64,000 nucleotides of DNA, taken from Acidobacteriota bacterium. Its GTDB lineage: Bacteria; Acidobacteriota; Terriglobia; Terriglobales; Acidobacteriaceae. Below, piece by piece: positions 40,452 through 48,825 of the stretch (positions are counted from its first letter, which is position 1; every line of letters begins with the position of its first letter). The position numbers and the translations under genes are program-made. The notes under the pieces are model-generated. The model searched no databases, was not told where the DNA came from, and saw only the letters and a program-made list of their open reading frames with translations. The stretch lies in NCBI GenBank assembly GCA_021780075.1, contig JAJXZL010000005.1, positions 310,001 to 374,000 on the forward strand. The letters run 5' to 3'.

Positions 40452-43090
40452 TGGCTCATTGCCTCCTGCATCTCTCCGGAGAGTTCAACCGGCAAGGGCG
40501 CCAGTTCAGCTAGTCCGCGCGGATACTTGGCGGCTAGCTCCTCGTAAGCCTGGATCAGCGGAAGCTCCCGATGCTGGCGCAGCCACCACTTCCGAAACGA
40601 CCTCTCCCTCGCATACGTTGTCGTGATCCAGTAGTCCACGGGGCTCGGAACAATCCGGATCGCGTGCGTGGATTCCGCCTTCTCGCCAATCGCGATGAGG
40701 AACTCGGCGCTATGCCCCTTCTTCGGATGAGCAAAGGTCTTGATCTGATTGAGTGCCGTTTCGTTGAGGTGAACGTGTTCCCGGAGTGCGGTCATGTCGC
40801 CCGGCTGTTTGCCGATGATCTTGGTAGTGGCGTTCTTCACGATGCCGGCGCCGTGTTTATTAGGTTTATCGGGGGTGCCGACAAAGTCCTCCGGCGTCTG
40901 GCTGATGCCCCAGACGCTGGCATTGCGCTTGCGCGCGGTGCGGAAGAGTTGGACCACGACGCTGGCCAGGATCGGCGATTCAAGAAGCGCCCAACACTCG
41001 TCAAGCAGAACAATGCTTGGCTGTCCCGTGGTCCCCGACGCGCGGTAGGTAGCCGTGTGCGCGATCAACAGACTCATCGCACGTTCGAGGCGCGGGTCGT
41101 CCTTTAGCTTCTCGACGTTGAAGTAGAGCCAGGGATTGTTCAGTTCGATCGTGGTGGGGCGGTCAAAGAGCCGGGCATAGGGTCCCTCATCGACCCAGGC
41201 GCGCAGTTTGGTCGACGCCATCTGTGCCATAGCATTGATTTTTTGGTTGCGGTCACGATCCTGCCAGTGCGCCAGTTCTGCCGCCAAGTCTCCAAACAGC
41301 GGAATCGGATTCGAGGACTTCGCACTGCAGCGTTTGTATGTCGATGCAATGGCTTCGAGCAGCACGCTGTCGAGCAGATCGATGTCGAGATCGGGCGGCG
41401 TGTTCTCTCCCAGCATGTGCCGCGTCAGGTTCTTGAGAAACGAAATCTGATCGTTCGAGGGTTTTGTTTCTCCTCGGGGCAGGTCCCAGGGGTTGATCGT
41501 CTGATCGCTGTCGAGAGACATCTCAATCATCTCCCCACCCATGAGTTCGACAAGCGGTTGATAAGAGTCGCCGCGTTCAAGGATGGAGATAAGCGGGTTT
41601 GCGCGTGCCGCCATCAACAACATTTGCTGTGCGGCAAGTGTCTTGCCGCCGCCGCTTTTCGCCATCAGGAGACCGTTCGCATCGGAGAGATCGGGATCGA
41701 ACATGGAAAACGGGATGAGCTGGCGATAGGGAGTCTCAAAGAGAATGAGCGGACTCCTTCGCGTCCCCGTCCATGGCATCTCCACTGGAACGAGGTCCGC
41801 GACATTGGAGGTGAGCATGTCCTGGTCCCGCTTGTCGGCCTCGGCCATGCCGGGTAAAGTCCCGAGGAAAATGCGCCGTTTGGCGATTGTTTCCGATACC
41901 GCTTTCGCGCCGTTCATGTGCGTGAAGGCGTTGAGAACTTCCTGCGTGCGGTTGGCAAGCTCTCGCTCCGACCGTTCAAGATCGTGAAGAGTGATGGCCG
42001 GTTGCGAGGTACGAACCACGACGCAAAGGCTCAACTTTGCAGTCTTCAGAGAAGAAGAGATGATGTCGCGCTGCACTTGGATGAGCTGCGCTTGCGCTAC
42101 TTCAGCCTCGGGATTCGATTTAAAGTTGCCGTTCGCGTCTTTTTGAGCGGCCGTCATCTTCTGCAGGCGCTTCTTATAGCTCTTGAGCACCTTGACCTGG
42201 TCGGGAATCACGACTTGGCCGCTAATCACGATCGGAAACCCGAGCGTTGAAAAATTCTGAAGCATTCCAGGAAAGGTGGCGTCGGGCAGTTCCTTTAGAC
42301 TCACTACCGAGTAGAGGTAGCCGTCGATGTTGAGGTAGGTCTCCGTTTCATTGAGGATGCTCGCTTCGGTCGCCTGTTCCCGCGCGCTGCGGTATTCGAT
42401 CATCTCCTCTCCAGGAATATATGGCCGCCGGTCACGCCGGAGCGGATGCTGCGCATGCTTCAACTCCTCGAATAGTTCCTGTGTCGAAAGTCTTCGGGGT
42501 CCGAGGCCTGCCGCCTCCATCGAGCCTTCAATACCCCGCAGGATGGATTCGAACTCGGCCAGGTGGGTCTCATGCTCCTTGCGCGTCCGTTGGATGGCCT
42601 TGGTCTGGCTGAGGGTGAATCCGCCAAGGCTGCGGTTCTGCTGGATGGAGTGGTAGAGCTTTGCATGAAGGCGCGGATCCCAAACAAAATAGACGTGCAG
42701 CCGGTTCTCGAAGAAGAAGCCGCTCTGCTCCTTTCGGCGCCACATTGTGAGCCGGTGTGTGTCGAGAGCCATCACCTCCGACTGTTCGGTACGCTGCTCG
42801 CGGATGTAGGTGTCGAGGAGATCGCCGAGTTGTTCGGAGATCTCGTAACGGAACTGGATGCGCATGCTGACGTCGGGAACACTGCGGAACAGGGCTTCGA
42901 GCATCGACTTGTTCTGGTTGCGGTCGCCGTCCGTGGCGAAGTACGCGAGGATGCCCCGCAACTCGTACCCTGCGACAAACGCCCCGCTCGTACGCACCAT
43001 AATGTTGTCGCCCATCGGAATATCCCGGAGAGGCAGCAACTCGCATACAGCGGGAGCCTTCAGCTTTCGTTCGTGTTCCGCATAGGTCAT
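40448..43090 (-). CDS. virB4: VirB4/TraC-like secretion ATPase
   Basis: 880 residues from the ATG at 43090, which overlaps the preceding stop (ATGA). The N-terminal half is the VirB4 membrane-associated domain. Walker A is LMAKSGGGKTLAAQQML (about residue 475) and Walker B is SIVLLDECWALL, followed by SVWGISQTPEDF as the motif with Gln. It is the largest conserved component and energises pilus assembly and DNA transfer. It lies in a VirB3-VirB4-VirB5 order typical of conjugation clusters. Confidence 0.88.
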   Translation of the reverse strand: MTYAEHERKLKAPAVCELLPLRDIPMGDNIMVRTSGAFVAGYELRGILAYFATDGDRNQNKSMLEALFRSVPDVSMRIQFRYEISEQLGDLLDTYIREQRTEQSEVMALDTHRLTMWRRKEQSGFFFENRLHVYFVWDPRLHAKLYHSIQQNRSLGGFTLSQTKAIQRTRKEHETHLAEFESILRGIEGSMEAAGLGPRRLSTQELFEELKHAQHPLRRDRRPYIPGEEMIEYRSAREQATEASILNETETYLNIDGYLYSVVSLKELPDATFPGMLQNFSTLGFPIVISGQVVIPDQVKVLKSYKKRLQKMTAAQKDANGNFKSNPEAEVAQAQLIQVQRDIISSSLKTAKLSLCVVVRTSQPAITLHDLERSERELANRTQEVLNAFTHMNGAKAVSETIAKRRIFLGTLPGMAEADKRDQDMLTSNVADLVPVEMPWTGTRRSPLILFETPYRQLIPFSMFDPDLSDANGLLMAKSGGGKTLAAQQMLLMAARANPLISILERGDSYQPLVELMGGEMIEMSLDSDQTINPWDLPRGETKPSNDQISFLKNLTRHMLGENTPPDLDIDLLDSVLLEAIASTYKRCSAKSSNPIPLFGDLAAELAHWQDRDRNQKINAMAQMASTKLRAWVDEGPYARLFDRPTTIELNNPWLYFNVEKLKDDPRLERAMSLLIAHTATYRASGTTGQPSIVLLDECWALLESPILASVVVQLFRTARKRNASVWGISQTPEDFVGTPDKPNKHGAGIVKNATTKIIGKQPGDMTALREHVHLNETALNQIKTFAHPKKGHSAEFLIAIGEKAESTHAIRIVPSPVDYWITTTYARERSFRKWWLRQHRELPLIQAYEELAAKYPRGLAELAPLPVELSGEMQEAMSQ

Positions 43091-43281
43091 TGGCATAGAG
43101 CACCCCGCGCTGCGCAATCTTGGCTTCGCTCGAGACTTGCCTCCACCATCGCGGCGAGCGGCGCGATCCCTTCATGAAAACGCGCGGCGAAGACGATGCT
43201 CGCGATCATTGCTCTGGTGGCCTCCCTGTCGAGTTCGAGCGCCACCGAGCCATCCTCTTTGGTTTCGATCACTGCCTGCAT
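43087..43281 (-). CDS. Small hypothetical protein between VirB3 and VirB4
   Basis: 64 residues from the ATG at 43281; GAGGAGG lies upstream. Charged start (MQAVIETKEDGSVALELDRE) then a short helix (REATRAMIASIVFAARF). No signal peptide and no known domain. Its overlap with VirB4 means that the two are translated together. It is too small to assign. Confidence 0.55.
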   Translation of the reverse strand: MQAVIETKEDGSVALELDREATRAMIASIVFAARFHEGIAPLAAMVEASLERSQDCAARGALCQ

Positions 43282-43285
43282 TGAC

Positions 43286-43630
43286 TCAGCCCTCCTCATC
43301 GGCCAGGTAAGGTTGCGTCAACACCGAATCTCGTTCAAGCGCGCACCATGCCTTGGGAGCGAAGAACGATCGGACAAGGTCGGTGAGATAACCGCGGGGC
43401 CTGCCGTACTTGAAGAGGATCAGAAACGGTACCGCCAGCGCCGGCACCACAAACTCCATGAAGATGTTGAGCGGCATTCCGAACACGTGCGCGTTGCCGC
43501 TCGCGAAGTGCGCGAGGAGATTCATCACCGCGGCGAGCGCGAGCACGAGAATCAGGTCCTCGAACTCGAGCCCCAGAAACGTCACCTTGGTGTGGAGATT
43601 GCGATGAACAGGCGTCAGATCGAGACTCAC
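43286..43630 (-). CDS. VirB3-like secretion protein
   Basis: About 114 residues from a GTG at 43630 with GGAGG eight bases upstream; an ATG at 43645 would add five residues and overlap the previous gene. Two close hydrophobic helices (ILVLALAAVMNLLAHFAS and FMEFVVPALAVPFLILFKY) near the N-terminal half, then a basic tail. The layout and position before VirB4 match VirB3. Primary-sequence similarity is weak, as usual for this family. Confidence 0.65.
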   Translation of the reverse strand: MSLDLTPVHRNLHTKVTFLGLEFEDLILVLALAAVMNLLAHFASGNAHVFGMPLNIFMEFVVPALAVPFLILFKYGRPRGYLTDLVRSFFAPKAWCALERDSVLTQPYLADEEG

Positions 43631-43634
43631 GGCC

Positions 43635-44090
43635 CTAACCTCCAACTCCGTGCGCTTGCGTGACCATCGATTCGGCCAGACGCATCATCCCGGAGACCAT
43701 GAGGGCGCCGAAGGCCGCTATGAGCTTCCTGATCCAGGTCGAGCCTGGGTAAATCTCCGAAACAACGCCGCCCATGTGCAGAGCCATTGCCGCAAGTTGC
43801 GTCAGAGCGAACATGGGCAGAATCACGTTGGCTGTCCAATTCACCAGACTCATGGTTGCCATCCAAAATACGTCGGCGTTCGTCGCCCCCGCGTGCTGCA
43901 CAAAGCCTTCGAGTGCTCGCAGCATCCCGGAGCACATCAGCGACGCAAAGCCGCCGTAGAGAAGCTGCTCGAAGGGGCCATTCTTGCTGTAGCGGTACAC
44001 GGCTCCAGCGAAGAAGAGGCCGGCCATGGTGGGCATCATGGTATTGCCGGCCCAGGATGCAAGATTCGTGATAGCGCCATCGAGGCTCAT
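43635..44090 (-). CDS. VirB2-like paralogous membrane protein
   Basis: 151 residues, four predicted helices (MMPTMAGLFFAGAVY, GGFASLMCSGMLRAL, ILPMFALTQLAAMALH and IAAFGALMVSGMMRLA). The C-terminal part, GALMVSGMMRLAESMVTQA, is clearly similar to the end of the pilin-like protein at 44779 (ALMVISGLGRMAEGFITQA). So this is an enlarged paralogue with an added helical pair. Start at the ATG at 44090. Confidence 0.62.
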   Translation of the reverse strand: MSLDGAITNLASWAGNTMMPTMAGLFFAGAVYRYSKNGPFEQLLYGGFASLMCSGMLRALEGFVQHAGATNADVFWMATMSLVNWTANVILPMFALTQLAAMALHMGGVVSEIYPGSTWIRKLIAAFGALMVSGMMRLAESMVTQAHGVGG

Positions 44091-44100
44091 ACATTGCTCC

Positions 44101-44763
44101 TTAAGCCGCCATCGCCTTGAAAAGCGAAAGAAGGCCACTCACACAAAGGAAAGAAATCGCGGCGAAGACCAGCCTGGTCCAGGGTCTGTGCCGGACGAAG
44201 TTGATGACTGCGCCGACACACGCCAGTCCCGCCGCGGCCGGCATGATTTGACCGACAATGTAATTCCAGAGGGAGGTGAGCATGTCGGTCATTGCGTACT
44301 GGCCTCCCGAGTTCCATCCCTGAAAGAGTTGCATCGTGGCTGATAGCGACATGAGGAACAGTGCAGCAACGATCGAGCCCAGAGGGTTCTCCCCCGTGGC
44401 GCCATCCAGGGTTGCCTTCAGGACGAAGTAAGCTGCCAAAACGGGGACCAGCTTGGCGACGACGATCTGGCTGACGAAACTCTTGAAGACCGTCTCCATG
44501 CTGGCGAGCCAGCTTGTACCCACCGATCCGCTGCCAGAAGGAATGTTGATGCCCTGCGCCGCGATCCACGACAGCAGCTCCGGCAAGGTCAAAAGCACGA
44601 CGGTCCATAGGATCCACTTGCCGGTGCGGCCATTCACGTGGAAGTTGATCCCGCCTTCGTGCCGCAGGCTCACCCCCGCGGCGGCCAGCGTGCAAAATGC
44701 AGCCGGTGCCGCGAGATCGAACAGCAGTTGGAGAAGGTCGAGAAGGAACTGTGGAGTTTGCAT
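44101..44763 (-). CDS. Polytopic membrane protein of the T4SS operon
   Basis: 220 residues with about six hydrophobic helices, for example ILWTVVLLTLPELLSWIAAQ, AKLVPVLAAYFVLKA, IVAALFLMSLSATMQLF and AGLACVGAVINFV. The last helix (FAAISFLCVSGLLSLFKAMA) is vaguely like the C-terminal helix of the two pilin-like neighbours. It lies between them, 10 and 15 bases away. It may be a further VirB2-type relative or a small TrbL-like component; not certain. Confidence 0.55.
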   Translation of the reverse strand: MQTPQFLLDLLQLLFDLAAPAAFCTLAAAGVSLRHEGGINFHVNGRTGKWILWTVVLLTLPELLSWIAAQGINIPSGSGSVGTSWLASMETVFKSFVSQIVVAKLVPVLAAYFVLKATLDGATGENPLGSIVAALFLMSLSATMQLFQGWNSGGQYAMTDMLTSLWNYIVGQIMPAAAGLACVGAVINFVRHRPWTRLVFAAISFLCVSGLLSLFKAMAA

Positions 44764-44778
44764 GGCGTCTCTTCTGCG

Positions 44779-45212
44779 TTACTGAATACCTTGCGCCTGC
44801 GTGATGAAACCCTCCGCCATGCGTCCGAGACCGGAAATCACCATCAGAGCCACGCCTGTGACACCCCAGCCGAGATAACCGCGTCCGGACTTGAAGTGCC
44901 ATCCAGCCACGCCGAGGCAGGCAACCGCGATAACCGGAGCGATGACATTGCAGCCCCAGTTCACGATGTTGAGGACGGTGCCTTCGACGGTGGTCGCCTG
45001 CTGGCCTTGCACCGCCTGGCCGAACTGAGGGGAGGTGCCGAGGTTCTGGGCCCTCGCCATGAACGGCGCGGCAAAATTGCCAATGAGGATAAGCCCCAAT
45101 GCAAACTTGATGGCGATGTGCATCCAATTGACTTCATCGGGGCGATGAAGAGTGCGAGGGGATGTCGGAGCGGACACTGAGGAGCGCCGCCAGAAAGTGA
45201 GTGCGGTTCTCA
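44779..45212 (-). CDS. VirB2/TrbC-like pilin candidate
   Basis: 144 residues from the ATG at 45212 (AGGAGAG about eight bases upstream). A leader with a hydrophobic segment ending at ALGLILIGNFAAPFMARAQ fits signal cleavage at AxA. The mature part has two short hydrophobic helices (VIAPVIAVACLGVAGWHF, WGVTGVALMVISGLGRMA), the layout of VirB2/TrbC pilins. It is the first gene of the leftward T4SS operon. The next 266 bases separate it from the divergent gene at 45479 and must hold promoters for both. Confidence 0.68.
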
Positions 45213-45478
45213 TACGTTTTCTCTCCTGGACCCGGCTGCTCGGGGCATCCGTGTCGAGCAAGAGATTGCGTCTCGACCGGAACTCAGTCAAATTGGCGGG
45301 TGCGGACCGGAATGGGAAACAACACTATCCCACGGCGCATGAGCGGGTTCGGCGGCCCAATGCGTGATGGCGCGGTCCGGCGCCGAATCGGCAATTTGGC
45401 CGGAATGGAAAGAATCGAGCTAGAATCTCAGTCGAGGAGCCCGGTGTCGCAAGCTGTCGCCAGGTAAGGGATAAAGGA

Positions 45479-45934
45479 ATGGCATCCGTATCGCGTCTGA
45501 ATCCGTATCAGTGCGACCAGTGCGGGACCACGAACATCGTGGCCGCTCCGCTTCTCTACGAACAGGGAACGCGTAGTTATTCAGGGCCCTTCCATTCCGG
45601 CGTCAGCCAGTCTTACTCCGCCCAAGCCGTAGCGCCGCCCGATCCCCGCGGGTACGGACGGCCTCTCGTGCTTTGGGGAATACCAATATGCTTCACGTTC
45701 TTTTGGGGATTGGTCGGTCTCATTGGCATTCTCGATCATAGAAAGCCTGCTTCAACGTTAGGAAGCACAGTTACTGTTCTCTTGCTTCTTGGTGTGGCGT
45801 GTGTTGGAGGAATGCTACTGCGATTTCGCAAAATTGCCCGATATAACCGGGAAGTCTATCCGCGCCTCTACTGGAACTGGGAGCACACCTACATCTGCCG
45901 ACGTTGCGGACGCTCTCTGCTCATCCCTTCGTAG
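45479..45934 (+). CDS. Zinc-ribbon membrane protein
   Basis: 151 residues. An N-terminal zinc-ribbon half (YQCDQCGTTNIV) and a C-terminal half (TYICRRCGRSLLI) flank two transmembrane helices (VLWGIPICFTFFWGLVGLIG and STVTVLLLLGVACVGGMLL). The Cys pairs at the ends may join in one zinc site. Similar proteins are seen in many genomes without a known role. It is encoded opposite to the T4SS genes. Confidence 0.65.
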   Translation: MASVSRLNPYQCDQCGTTNIVAAPLLYEQGTRSYSGPFHSGVSQSYSAQAVAPPDPRGYGRPLVLWGIPICFTFFWGLVGLIGILDHRKPASTLGSTVTVLLLLGVACVGGMLLRFRKIARYNREVYPRLYWNWEHTYICRRCGRSLLIPS

Positions 45935-45960
45935 ATATTCGAAGACACAGCTGCTTCATA

Positions 45961-46208
45961 ACCCTGCAACTCGTAATCCCGGAATCTGTTGTCACCAGCC
46001 TGCGGCTGCCTCCGCAGGAGATGGAAGCCCGCGTTCAAGTTGAGTTGGCCCTGGCGTTCTATGCTCAAAGAATCCTGCCTTTCAGTAGGCATCCGAACTC
46101 GCTCGTTGTTCCCAGGCGAGATTCGCGGAACTTATTGGCGAATGCCGAATTCCACGGCATTATACGGGTCAGGAGTTGGCTCAAAATCTTGAATTTAAAG
46201 GCCGCTAG
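45961..46208 (+). pseudogene. Frameshifted UPF0175-family gene
   Basis: Frame 1 gives LQLVIPESVVTSLRLPPQEM, then VQVELALAFYAQRILPFS, which is the N-terminal half of the UPF0175 family. One base is missing near 46087. After it another frame reads ASELARCSQARFAELIGECR, then IPRHYTGQELAQNLEF, the family's C-terminal half, and stops at 46206-46208. No start codon lies immediately before the first conserved block. UPF0175 proteins are small antitoxin-like partners of PIN-domain proteins. This copy is broken. Confidence 0.7.
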
Positions 46209-46325
46209 CAATATATCTCCCGCATCGAACCGTGCGTTGATCGGCCATCTCGAATCTCCCGAACCTTCAATTGTCTGAGTCCCCCTCTAAAAACGAATGC
46301 ACTTGCATCAGAAAGTAGATATTGC

Positions 46326-46341
46326 GTACACTAAGGTGTAC
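46326..46341 (+). promoter_or_regulatory. Dyad upstream of the PIN antitoxin
   Basis: GTACAC-TAAG-GTGTAC is a perfect inverted repeat, ending 13 bases before the antitoxin ATG and next to its ribosome site. Probable self-repression operator. Confidence 0.5.
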
Positions 46342-46354
46342 ATATGGAGGATCC

Positions 46355-46621
46355 ATGCCTGCAATCAAGGTCGGAGTGCGCGAGTTCCGGGAACAGATGG
46401 CCCGTTTTCTCGAATCCGACGCACCAGTGGCCGTGACCCGTCGCGGACTAACACTCGGCGTTTACGTCCCCACGCCGCGCAAAGCGGTGAAGTCGGCAGA
46501 CCTCGCCGAACTCAGGCTTGCCGCCGACCGGCTCGCGGAAGCACTCGCAGATGTGGACGAGGAGGAGATCATCGCCGAGTTCAAAAAGACGCGTCGTCGC
46601 GGAAAGGCCGCCACGCGCTGA
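46355..46621 (+). CDS. Antitoxin of the type II PIN pair (Phd/YefM-like start)
   Basis: 88 residues from the ATG at 46355, with GGAGG four bases upstream. KVGVREFREQMARFLESDAPVAVTRRG is the Phd/RelB-type 'vgvreFr.n...yL......v.vtrRG' beginning, so the N-terminus probably binds DNA. The C-terminal part is charged (ADVDEEEIIAEFKKTRRRGK). It is followed by its toxin gene two bases later. It belongs to the accessory island between the two T4SS blocks. Confidence 0.78.
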   Translation: MPAIKVGVREFREQMARFLESDAPVAVTRRGLTLGVYVPTPRKAVKSADLAELRLAADRLAEALADVDEEEIIAEFKKTRRRGKAATR

Positions 46622-46622
46622 A

Positions 46623-47066
46623 ATGATCGTTCTGGACGCCAACATTCTGATTCGCGCCGTCCTGGGGCGGCGCGTGCGTCAGTTCCTCGAAGAGTATGCG
46701 AGCCGCGGAATTCGGTTCTATGCGCCCGATGTCGCCTACGCGGACGCCGAAAAGTATCTCCCGCCTCTATTGATCCAAAGAGGAAAGTCGGCTGCTGACG
46801 TTCCCGCAACCCTCCATTTCCTGCAATCTCTTGTTGTGTCAGTCGATGCCGAATCCTATGGCGTCTCCGAAGCGGATGCCAGGGAGCGGCTGCGCGGGCG
46901 GGATGAGGATGACTGGCCGGTGCTGGCTACCGCGCTGGCTCTGAATTGCGCGGTCTGGACCGAAGATACTGATTTTTTCGGAACGGGTGTTGCAGTCTGG
47001 ACCTCCAGCCGAATCGAGATTTTTTTGAAGGCGCAGGCCAAATTGCTTGAATCGCTAGAAGACTAA
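46623..47066 (+). CDS. PIN-domain toxin
   Basis: 147 residues from the ATG at 46623. VLDANILIRAVLGRR (first metal-binding Asp), an acidic middle (VAYADAEKYL), RDEDDWPVLATALALNCAVWTEDTDFF with the remaining catalytic Asp/Glu residues and ending with IEIFLKAQ. The pattern is complete for a PIN ribonuclease. It starts two bases after its antitoxin and is unlike the PIN gene at 17627. Confidence 0.85.
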   Translation: MIVLDANILIRAVLGRRVRQFLEEYASRGIRFYAPDVAYADAEKYLPPLLIQRGKSAADVPATLHFLQSLVVSVDAESYGVSEADARERLRGRDEDDWPVLATALALNCAVWTEDTDFFGTGVAVWTSSRIEIFLKAQAKLLESLED

Positions 47067-47142
47067 GTTTCCCTTTTATATCCAGTCAGTTTCTACTATC
47101 CACTCCCGTCCATCCGAACCGACCATCTGGCCAGTACTGGAC

Positions 47143-47394
47143 AAATCAGATCCTTGCCCGACTGCACTTTGGGGCATCGGGAACGATCTTTGCTCATTTC
47201 CGAATTGAGCAATCGGGATCGATGATGCCTCAATCACATTCTGGGGCAATGGGAACGATCTTTGCTCAACCGCGAATTGAGTCAACGGGAACGATCCTTG
47301 CTCAACTGCACTTTGGGGCATTGGGAACGAAGATTGCTCAACCGCACACTGGGTCATTCGGACCGATGATTGCTCAAGTCGGGATAGAGTCGGT
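47143..47394. repeat. 36-bp tandem repeat array
   Basis: Units begin at about 47143 (degenerate), 47179, 47215, 47251, 47287, 47323 and 47359, exactly 36 bases apart. The shared core reads GGGAACGATCxTTGCTCAA. Because the period is a multiple of three, both strands stay open: 12-residue repeats are seen in a minus frame (47076-47357) and a plus frame (47222-47467). Neither has a convincing ribosome site, so I list it as DNA repeat and not gene. Confidence 0.75.
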
Positions 47395-47490
47395 CGTCAA
47401 GAGCCTCGACAACACTGCACTATTGGATAGACGAAGCAAGAGTAGGCCAATTCGCGCACGCGGGTAGCGAGTTATGTCCGTTCACAAGAA

Positions 47491-47512
47491 GCCCTGGCCA
47501 TGGCGCCAGGGC
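47491..47512 (-). terminator. Probable terminator after the VirB10 gene
   Basis: An 8-bp perfect stem, GCCCTGGC/GCCAGGGC, with a 6-base loop. On the minus strand it is followed by TTCTTGT. It lies about 30 bases past the VirB10 stop. The T-run is imperfect, so its strength is uncertain. Confidence 0.5.
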
Positions 47513-47542
47513 GAATAGAAGAAAGATGAGGTGTGTGGCCAT

Positions 47543-48808
47543 CTACTGGGCTGTAGGAGCCACTCTGTGAAGCTCGGAGGGCGTCTGCTCGTGCTTGGTG
47601 AACACGACGTAGATCTTCGTGTCGGCAGGGACGGAGACCACCACGCGGCTGTTGGCGTTGAGGCTCATAACCTCGGAATCGCCCGCAGTGCCGATGTTTT
47701 CGGCCAATCGCTCCCGCAGCATGTCGTCTTCGGAGAACGCCGCACTGGTGTTGTTTCCCGCCACTTCCGCAAGCACCGAGCCGAGCCCAGACGCCGCACG
47801 CACGAGAAAGTTCTTTCCGGTGTTCTTTCCGTACACGTTGCCCTTGATGGGCCCAAGATCAAGCCCTGTTCCGACTGCGTCGATCTTCTCTCGAGCGCCG
47901 TCGAGCAACTCGATCTCATCGAACTTCACGCTTACAAATCCGCTTCGGTCGGCCTGCTGGAGCTGGCCGTATACGCGTGCGCCGGCAGGAACAATAATCC
48001 GGTCCCCGATCGCGTAGGTGTATTCGACCACGGCGACGACGGGAGCCGGTACCGCACTCGAAATCTGCGTCTCAAGCTTCGCCTCGATCCGTGTTCCAGG
48101 CGTCAGGTCCAATCGCGGTGCGCCGTCGTCGTCGACACTGCTCTTGGGTGCAGGCGCTTGCTGGCTTTGCGCCACACTTCGCACGAAGATGAGCGACGGT
48201 TCCTTCAGAGTGTTCTGCTGACTCTGAGCCGTCTCTGTGGGCGAAGCCGTGTTGTAAGGCGCCGGATCTTCCCACTTCTGTTGTGTGTCCGCGAATGAGG
48301 GTACCGAGCCCAGAGAAGTGGCGACGGCAGGCTTGCCCGCGAATGGCTTGGCGGTCGTCCCGTCATCCAACGAGCGTGTGCGCCGGATGTCTGCTGGTCG
48401 AATCTGGCCGCCGGTGTTGTCCGGCGCCGAAGTCCGCGGGACGTCCATTAGTGGAGTCACGCTGCTTTGAGATGGAGTTCCCTGGTTCCGCTTGGCTTGT
48501 TGTGACTGTATCGCCGGTTCGACCTGCGACGGCCTTTTGGTCGACTTGCCAACGACGGCCGCGAAGACGAAGAAAAGGACCGCAAGGGCCAGTCCTCCGC
48601 CAAGGAGCATGAGCTTACCCTTGCTGACGCCTTCCGCCGCTCTCGCATCGGATCGCGTGGCAAACTTTGGCGGGAATGCATCATTTTTGTCGGCGACGGC
48701 TGGTTCCGCGGTCTGCGTCGATGGCTGCGTCATTTTTTCTTCCGGAGGCTCGGCGACCGAAGTGGGCAGCTTTCCGCTTCCTTTCCCATTGTTCTCAGCG
48801 AGATTCAT
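47543..48808 (-). CDS. virB10: VirB10/TrbI-like secretion protein
   Basis: 421 residues. A cytoplasmic polar region is followed by one transmembrane helix (KLMLLGGGLALAVLFFVFAAVV, about residues 65-86). A Pro/Gln/Ser-rich periplasmic linker follows and then the conserved C-terminal TrbI domain: LDLTPGTRIEAKLETQISSA, VVEYTYAIGDRIIVPAGARVYG, SGFVSVKFDEIELLDG. It bridges inner and outer membrane complexes. It is the last gene of the VirB1-VirB9-VirB10 unit and ends near a hairpin. Confidence 0.85.
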   Translation of the reverse strand: MNLAENNGKGSGKLPTSVAEPPEEKMTQPSTQTAEPAVADKNDAFPPKFATRSDARAAEGVSKGKLMLLGGGLALAVLFFVFAAVVGKSTKRPSQVEPAIQSQQAKRNQGTPSQSSVTPLMDVPRTSAPDNTGGQIRPADIRRTRSLDDGTTAKPFAGKPAVATSLGSVPSFADTQQKWEDPAPYNTASPTETAQSQQNTLKEPSLIFVRSVAQSQQAPAPKSSVDDDGAPRLDLTPGTRIEAKLETQISSAVPAPVVAVVEYTYAIGDRIIVPAGARVYGQLQQADRSGFVSVKFDEIELLDGAREKIDAVGTGLDLGPIKGNVYGKNTGKNFLVRAASGLGSVLAEVAGNNTSAAFSEDDMLRERLAENIGTAGDSEVMSLNANSRVVVSVPADTKIYVVFTKHEQTPSELHRVAPTAQ

Positions 48809-48825
48809 GGCCTTGGAACTCCTCT

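Noticed and set aside
45904-46278. 124-residue plus-strand open frame as one intact gene
   Set aside because: The first half matches UPF0175 but the second half does so only in another frame, so it is a frameshifted gene.
47076-47357. 93-residue repetitive protein on the minus strand
   Set aside because: Open only because the repeat period is a multiple of three; no ribosome site, and the plus strand is equally open.
47143-47394. Possible CRISPR array
   Set aside because: The 36-base periodicity has no separate repeat and spacer; all of each unit is similar, and no cas genes are near.
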